From Phycisphaeraceae bacterium (GTDB taxonomy: Bacteria > Planctomycetota > Phycisphaerae > Phycisphaerales > UBA1924), in the NCBI GenBank assembly GCA_023898685.1, contig CP060234.1, positions 806,001-870,000 of the forward strand: 64,000 bases of DNA, read 5' to 3'. The notes beneath the pieces are model-generated. The model saw only the letters and a program-made list of their open reading frames with translations. It was not told the origin of the DNA and made no database searches. Made by a program: the position numbers and the translations under genes. Position 1 is the first letter of the stretch. Every line of letters starts with the position of its first letter. Of this stretch, positions 59,795 to 64,000 are shown in pieces.

Positions 59795-62443
59795 TCACGG
59801 CGGGTTCACGCGGTCGGGGCGGTTGCCCTGGTTGGGCAGCCCGTCGAACCCGCAGTAGCCCGGAATGAACGGGGGTCGCGGCGAAGTCTGGTCGCCGTTG
59901 GGGATGTGCGGGAACAGCCCGTCGTCATCGCCGAGGATGAACACCTGGAGATCGCTGAGGTTGATCACCCCGTAGTCGGGGAAGATGTCGGCGCGAGGAT
60001 CCTGGTTTTCCCACAGATCCATGAACAGGGCGACGTCCTGCGAATCCTGGATGCCGTTCTGGCTGACGTCGTGCGGGCAGTTCGGGTTCTTCCCGTAATA
60101 CCACGCCGTCCCATCGTCCGGGCTCTCGGGCACGCACGACTGCAACTGGAACGCCACGATGTTGTTCGCGTCATCGCCCCGCGAGAACGCCTGAAGGTCG
60201 AGCGCATCGACCACACCGTAGGTCGGCACCAGGTCGGCACGGGTGTCCCCGGTGTTGTAGAAGCCCAAGTACAACTCCGAGTCCAGATAGTTCTGCACGC
60301 CGTCGTCGTTGATGTCGTACGGGCAGTCCGGGTTGCGGCCGTAGTACCAGCCGTTCTCGCCAGTGTTGTTGTCGCACGGGCCGAACGCAAAGGCCGTGAT
60401 CGAAGGGGCCTGCCCGTTGAAGAACGCGTTGTAGTCGGCGAGGTCCACCACGCCGAAGGGCCGGACGATGTCACCGCGAGGGTCGGTGTTCACGAAATCA
60501 GGGAAGTCGGTGAACTGGGTGAACAGACCGGCGTCGGTGCCGTCGAGCACCGTGTCCTTGTTGATATCGTGCGGGCAGTCGGGATTGAACCCGTAGAACC
60601 AGGGCGTGCTCGGCGAAAGGGCCGGGTCGACACCCTCGTTCACGCACGTCTGGACCGCGAAGTTGGCGTTGAAGAACTCGAGATCCGCCTCGTCGATCTC
60701 GCCCCACGGCTGGGTGATGTCCGCCCGATCGTCGCCCGTCTGATACATCGTGAGGTACAGCAACGCGTCCTCACCGTTCTGCACCTGGTCGTGGTTGAGG
60801 TCGAACTGGCATTCAGGGTCGTCGCCCAGGAACCACGGCGCGTCGTCGGGGAGCGGCGGATCCGCCGGTCCCACGCAACTCTGGATTGCGAACGTCGTGT
60901 TGAAGTAATCGAGATCGAGCGGGTCGACCGAGTGGTAGGGCGGCACGAGGTCGGCCGAGATGTCTTGGGCAAGATACCGCTGGATGAACAGCGCCGCGTC
61001 GCGCCCATCCTGGATCTCGTCCGCATTGATGTCGAACGGGCACTCGACGTCGTCCCCGAAGTACCACTCGGGCTCGCGCGTATAGGTCGCCGTGAGCTGC
61101 GCGATGTCGCAATCGCTCAGGAACAGCGGGATCGGCGGGTTGACCACCCGGTCATCCGGCCCGCCGGGCGTCAGGTCCAGGATGCTGTCCCCGTTCAGAT
61201 CGTCGAACCGATAGTCATCACGCACCGTGTAGGCTGAAAGAACAGTCGCGATGATGTACGGATCGATCAGCATCATCGAATCGAGGTCGAACGTGCAGCC
61301 CGCGTCCTCCATGAACGTGTTGCTCGCATCGATGTCGAACAGCACCGGCCCCAGGTCGGCGCCAGCCAGCGGGTCGTTGTCCCTCCCGGTGATCGTCAGG
61401 CCCTGCGTGAACGACCCGTCGTTGGGCGTGAGCGGCGGGGGGAAGTTGTACGGCGGGATATTCTCCGGGTGCACGATGATGTACGTGTCCCGGTCCGGGT
61501 GCCGCTGCTCCCAGTCAAGCCCCAGCACGAACCCGAAAGAACGGATCATCGACGGGAAATTCGACCACGTGCAGTGCGTCATCGTCGTCGGATCAACGGT
61601 GTCATCGACGTTGAGCTGCCGCGCCCGCCCGATCCGGCTCACCTGATTGGCGACGATCACCCCGGCCCCATTGTCATCGGTGAAGATGCCCGTGCCGGCG
61701 CTCGCCACCAGAAGAATCTGGCTCCCCGCGTCATAGTCGGGGTTGTACCCCTCGAAACGGACCGGGAGGTACTGCTCGAGCAGCAGCATCACCGCCAGGG
61801 TGTTCGCCACGCCCGCGACCGCGTTCTGGTCCTCCGCGCTCTGGTCCGGATTGGCCCGGTCCTGCCACGCGGCGATGACGTCGTCGCTGAACGTATAGGG
61901 CACGCGGGCCTTGCGGCCGTCCGGCGTGACATACGTCTGCCAGAGGTTCACGACCACGTGCGCCTCGTCGCCACCGTCGTCGCCGCCGACGTACGTCGGG
62001 GGAATCACCGACGCCGGGCCCGCGGCCGCCTTGCCCCGGCCCGGCTTGCCCCGACCCGACTTGCCCTTCAGGCCGAAGATCGCGCGGCGCTCCCGAGATG
62101 AAAGGTCCTGCAGCGCGTGCTGCGCCCGGCGGATCTGGCCCAGCCAGTCGCCGCCCGCCATGATCAGGTTCAGATCGTTAGGGCCGGGCCCCAGCCACGA
62201 GGCCTGGAGCGCGATCTCCTCCCTCATGCCGTAGATCTGCTGGTTGGCGATGATCGTGTCATCCGAAACGGGATGGTCGTTGCCGCCGTTGTCGCCGCCG
62301 TCGGGGGTGTCGTCGCCATAGAACGGGGCCGACCGCCCGCCGTCGCTGTCCGTGCCGCCGACGCGGGGGTTGCCCAACGCCAGGCCCACGATCGCGAGCA
62401 GGGAGAGCGCCGCCGAGCCCGCGCTGATGTATTTCGCACTCAC
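59795..62443 (-). CDS. Astacin-like pseudo-protease with five dockerin-like modules
   Basis: 882 aa, signal peptide from MSAKYISAGSAALSLLAIVG to about ALG. Residues 160-430 follow the astacin fold order: VPYTF, a strand QILLVASAG, SRIGRARQLNVD, then SMIRSFGFVLGLDWEQRHPDRD at about 295-316. This lines up with the astacin zinc site HExxHxxGxxHExxRPD, but every zinc His and the catalytic Glu are replaced (R-S-x-x-F-x-x-G-x-x-W). The Met-turn SxMHY is SMMLI. Residues 470-850 hold five tandem modules of about 75 residues: WYFGDDVECPFDINADEIQD, WFLGDDPECQFDLNHDQVQN, WFYGFNPDCPHDINKDTVLD, WYYGRNPDCPYDINDDGVQN, WYYGKNPNCPHDVSQNGIQD. Each has a Ca-loop and a second loop. Probably a scaffold. It is 28 bp after the active astacin gene. 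Confidence 0.7.
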   Translation of the reverse strand: MSAKYISAGSAALSLLAIVGLALGNPRVGGTDSDGGRSAPFYGDDTPDGGDNGGNDHPVSDDTIIANQQIYGMREEIALQASWLGPGPNDLNLIMAGGDWLGQIRRAQHALQDLSSRERRAIFGLKGKSGRGKPGRGKAAAGPASVIPPTYVGGDDGGDEAHVVVNLWQTYVTPDGRKARVPYTFSDDVIAAWQDRANPDQSAEDQNAVAGVANTLAVMLLLEQYLPVRFEGYNPDYDAGSQILLVASAGTGIFTDDNGAGVIVANQVSRIGRARQLNVDDTVDPTTMTHCTWSNFPSMIRSFGFVLGLDWEQRHPDRDTYIIVHPENIPPYNFPPPLTPNDGSFTQGLTITGRDNDPLAGADLGPVLFDIDASNTFMEDAGCTFDLDSMMLIDPYIIATVLSAYTVRDDYRFDDLNGDSILDLTPGGPDDRVVNPPIPLFLSDCDIAQLTATYTREPEWYFGDDVECPFDINADEIQDGRDAALFIQRYLAQDISADLVPPYHSVDPLDLDYFNTTFAIQSCVGPADPPLPDDAPWFLGDDPECQFDLNHDQVQNGEDALLYLTMYQTGDDRADITQPWGEIDEADLEFFNANFAVQTCVNEGVDPALSPSTPWFYGFNPDCPHDINKDTVLDGTDAGLFTQFTDFPDFVNTDPRGDIVRPFGVVDLADYNAFFNGQAPSITAFAFGPCDNNTGENGWYYGRNPDCPYDINDDGVQNYLDSELYLGFYNTGDTRADLVPTYGVVDALDLQAFSRGDDANNIVAFQLQSCVPESPDDGTAWYYGKNPNCPHDVSQNGIQDSQDVALFMDLWENQDPRADIFPDYGVINLSDLQVFILGDDDGLFPHIPNGDQTSPRPPFIPGYCGFDGLPNQGNRPDRVNPP

Positions 62444-62471
62444 CGTTGTCGCTCCTTAGGGTTCGCCGGTC

Positions 62472-64000
62472 TCAGCCCGGGTGTGGACGATCAAGGTTGT
62501 TGAATCCCACCGGGTCACCCCCGCCGACGCACTGGAATCTGTTCTGATAATCGATGAAGAACTGCAGCATGTCGAAGACGTCGATGCACGTGCTCGTGTC
62601 ATCGTTGATGTCGATGACGTTGTCGTTGTTGGTATCGACGCACTCCTCCGGAGCGAAGTCCGCACGCGGATCGCCCGCGTTGAACCACTGCAGGAAGAGA
62701 GACAGGTCAAAGGTGTCGATCGTCCCGTCGTTGTTGATGTCCGCGCGGCACGGCTCGGGATCGCTGCCGTCGATCGGATCGGGCGGGTCGCCGTACAGGT
62801 TCTTCAGCGCGAGCCTGTCGCCCTGGCTGAACCCGTTGCGCCGCCCGATGACGTCCTGGTAGTCGATGTCGTTCGGGGGCAGCACCTCGATGACCTCGAA
62901 GCCCGGCGTGTTGCCGTAGATCCCGAACGCGTAGGTGCTGTAGTGCATGAGCGAAAGGAAGTCGTAGGGATTCTGCACGCGCACCCGGTCGATGCCAGCC
63001 TCGAGCGTGTCGTCGGTGCCGCTGTCGCGGGCGATGAACCGCAGAAGGAAGCTCGGATCGCGGTCGTCGCTGTCGTTGTAGTCGCCCACCGTGACCTCGG
63101 CCAATCGCCACACCTGGGCGCTGGTCGTGATCGTCGCCAGCGTGGACCAGGTCGTGCCGCCGTCGACCGAACTCTGCACGATCAGGCCGTCGCCCGAATC
63201 GATGCTCCCGTCGTGCGCCAGCCAGTAGGCGAACCGAATGGTCGCGTCCTCGGGGGCATAGATCGCATCGCTCGTGACGATCGTCTCGCCGTCAAGGTCC
63301 GTGCTCGCCGTGTTGCCCGTCACCAGGCACATGGTCGAAAGATCGTCGGTGTCGACCGCGTAATCCTCCGAAGGGGCGATATCGCCGGCCCCGGGAGCCA
63401 CCGGAGTCGCGATCTCCCAGTCGCCCGCCGTCGGCGTGCCCGTCACCGTCCAGGTGATCTGGCCGGTGGAGGTGTCGAAGTTGTCGATCACGTTGGCGTA
63501 CTGATCTGGTCCACCCGACGCGATCTGGAACTGGTCGACGGCGCCCGCCGCGATGTGCTCGATATTCACGTGCACGAACGACTCGCGATCAGGCCGCTGG
63601 TGCTCGTGCTGGAAACCCATGTGGTGCATGAGCTCATGCACGATCACGCCGATCGACCCGCCATCGGCGAAGTTCTCCGGCTCCAGGTTCAGCCGCTCAC
63701 AAGGCACGCTGTCCCACGGATACGGCGTCGGGCTCGGCGCCGTTCCGCCAAACACGTTGTCGCCAACCTCGTCGCCGTCGAAGTCCATCTGCAGGTCCGA
63801 AGCGTCGTGGAAGTCCACACCACCGTCGCCGTTGGTGTCGGCGTAGGGAAGAATCGAGACCGCCCCTGTGGCGCCATCGTCGCCCGTGTCGATGATCGCG
63901 TCGGCACTCCCATCACCGTTCGCGTCAAAGGGAAGCGTGGGATACGGGAAGTTCATGCCCGGCCCGAGCGAGAGGCCCAGCGTGCGTGCGCTACCCGGCG
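62472..64000 (-). CDS. Astacin-family zinc metalloprotease with dockerin-like tail (5' end outside window)
   Basis: At least 509 codons in the window. ATG 63956 exists, but the open frame continues to the edge and already reads as protein (RTLGLSLGPGMNFPYPTLPF), so the true start lies beyond 64000. Astacins are secreted endopeptidases. Active site: IGVIVHELMHHMGFQHEHQR, the full HExxHxxGxxHE set, about 63598-63641. The Met-turn is DFLSLMHYSTYAFG, followed by DVIGRRNGFSQGDRLALKNL. A beta-sandwich insert (WTVTGTPTAGDWEIATPVAP) of proprotein-convertase P-domain style interrupts the catalytic domain between zinc site and Met-turn. C-terminal dockerin-like module: CRADINNDGTIDTFDLSLFL and DTNNDNVIDINDDTSTCIDV. 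Same operon as the pseudo-astacin downstream. Confidence 0.85.
   Translation of the reverse strand, partial: PGSARTLGLSLGPGMNFPYPTLPFDANGDGSADAIIDTGDDGATGAVSILPYADTNGDGGVDFHDASDLQMDFDGDEVGDNVFGGTAPSPTPYPWDSVPCERLNLEPENFADGGSIGVIVHELMHHMGFQHEHQRPDRESFVHVNIEHIAAGAVDQFQIASGGPDQYANVIDNFDTSTGQITWTVTGTPTAGDWEIATPVAPGAGDIAPSEDYAVDTDDLSTMCLVTGNTASTDLDGETIVTSDAIYAPEDATIRFAYWLAHDGSIDSGDGLIVQSSVDGGTTWSTLATITTSAQVWRLAEVTVGDYNDSDDRDPSFLLRFIARDSGTDDTLEAGIDRVRVQNPYDFLSLMHYSTYAFGIYGNTPGFEVIEVLPPNDIDYQDVIGRRNGFSQGDRLALKNLYGDPPDPIDGSDPEPCRADINNDGTIDTFDLSLFLQWFNAGDPRADFAPEECVDTNNDNVIDINDDTSTCIDVFDMLQFFIDYQNRFQCVGGGDPVGFNNLDRPHPG

Noticed and set aside
63956..63956. ATG 63956 as the start of the astacin gene
   Set aside because: The frame runs on to the window edge with protein-like sequence, and no signal peptide follows this ATG.

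Overview
High-GC bacterial DNA that reads as a planctomycete of the class Phycisphaerae. Indications are the many secreted proteins with a C-terminal Ca-binding, dockerin-like tail (D-N-x-D-G, often ending in Cys), the expansion of formylglycine sulfatases, prepilin-type leader proteins beside sulfatase genes, a UbiA enzyme of the MqnP type and an N-terminally enlarged SecE. The genus cannot be read from the sequence, and no rRNA is present.

Layout. 0-4.3 kb: edge fragment of an exported protein, a Ycf46-type AAA ATPase and a secreted DUF1028/VCBS protein. 4.5-8.3 kb: translation/secretion block tRNA-Thr, tuf, rpmG, tRNA-Trp, secE, nusG, closed by an intrinsic terminator. 8.3-13.4 kb: one 1689-aa AsmA/TamB-like membrane-anchored protein. 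13.4-20.2 kb: accessory island with a decayed IS5-family element, a phage-type terminase large subunit, a small ribbon-helix-helix-like protein, an ABC-ATPase/GNAT fusion, an HTH protein and a divergent S24 (LexA/CI-like) repressor, but no capsid, portal or tail genes. This island holds most of the heptamer-based inverted repeat arrays. 20.2-27.9 kb: housekeeping and hypothetical genes (two membrane proteins, a very acidic protein, an AlkC-like protein, a 7Fe ferredoxin, UbiA, a GbsR/MarR regulator). 28-49.5 kb: a polysaccharide-degradation locus with LacI regulator, GH44, GH3, GH10, five sulfatases (one fused to an esterase), a pseudopilin-like protein and a large LamG-like dockerin protein. 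49.6-59.7 kb: orphan DNA methylase, nrnA, ribF, a large MscS channel, a prepilin-like protein and a PutA-type proline catabolic enzyme. 59.8-64 kb: an astacin metalloprotease, cut by the window edge, followed by a paralogue that has lost the zinc site and carries five dockerin-like modules.

How it works together. The 28-49.5 kb genes form three transcription units around one LacI protein. The palindrome TGCAAACGTTTGCA, or a one- or two-base variant, overlaps a TTGCA(A/T) -35 element in front of lacI-GH44-sulfatase, in front of GH3, and in front of prepilin-sulfatase-GH10-sulfatase-sulfatase/esterase. This predicts one substrate-induced regulon for a sulfated, probably acylated xylan- or xyloglucan-like algal glycan.

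Most unusual features: (1) short arrays of 7-bp units arranged as inverted repeats, resembling cyanobacterial STRR heptamer repeats, lying at gene ends and in frame inside the terminase and ABC-ATPase genes; (2) the capsid-less terminase island itself; (3) the pseudo-astacin with five dockerin-like modules; (4) a REP-like palindrome inside the coding sequence of ribF.
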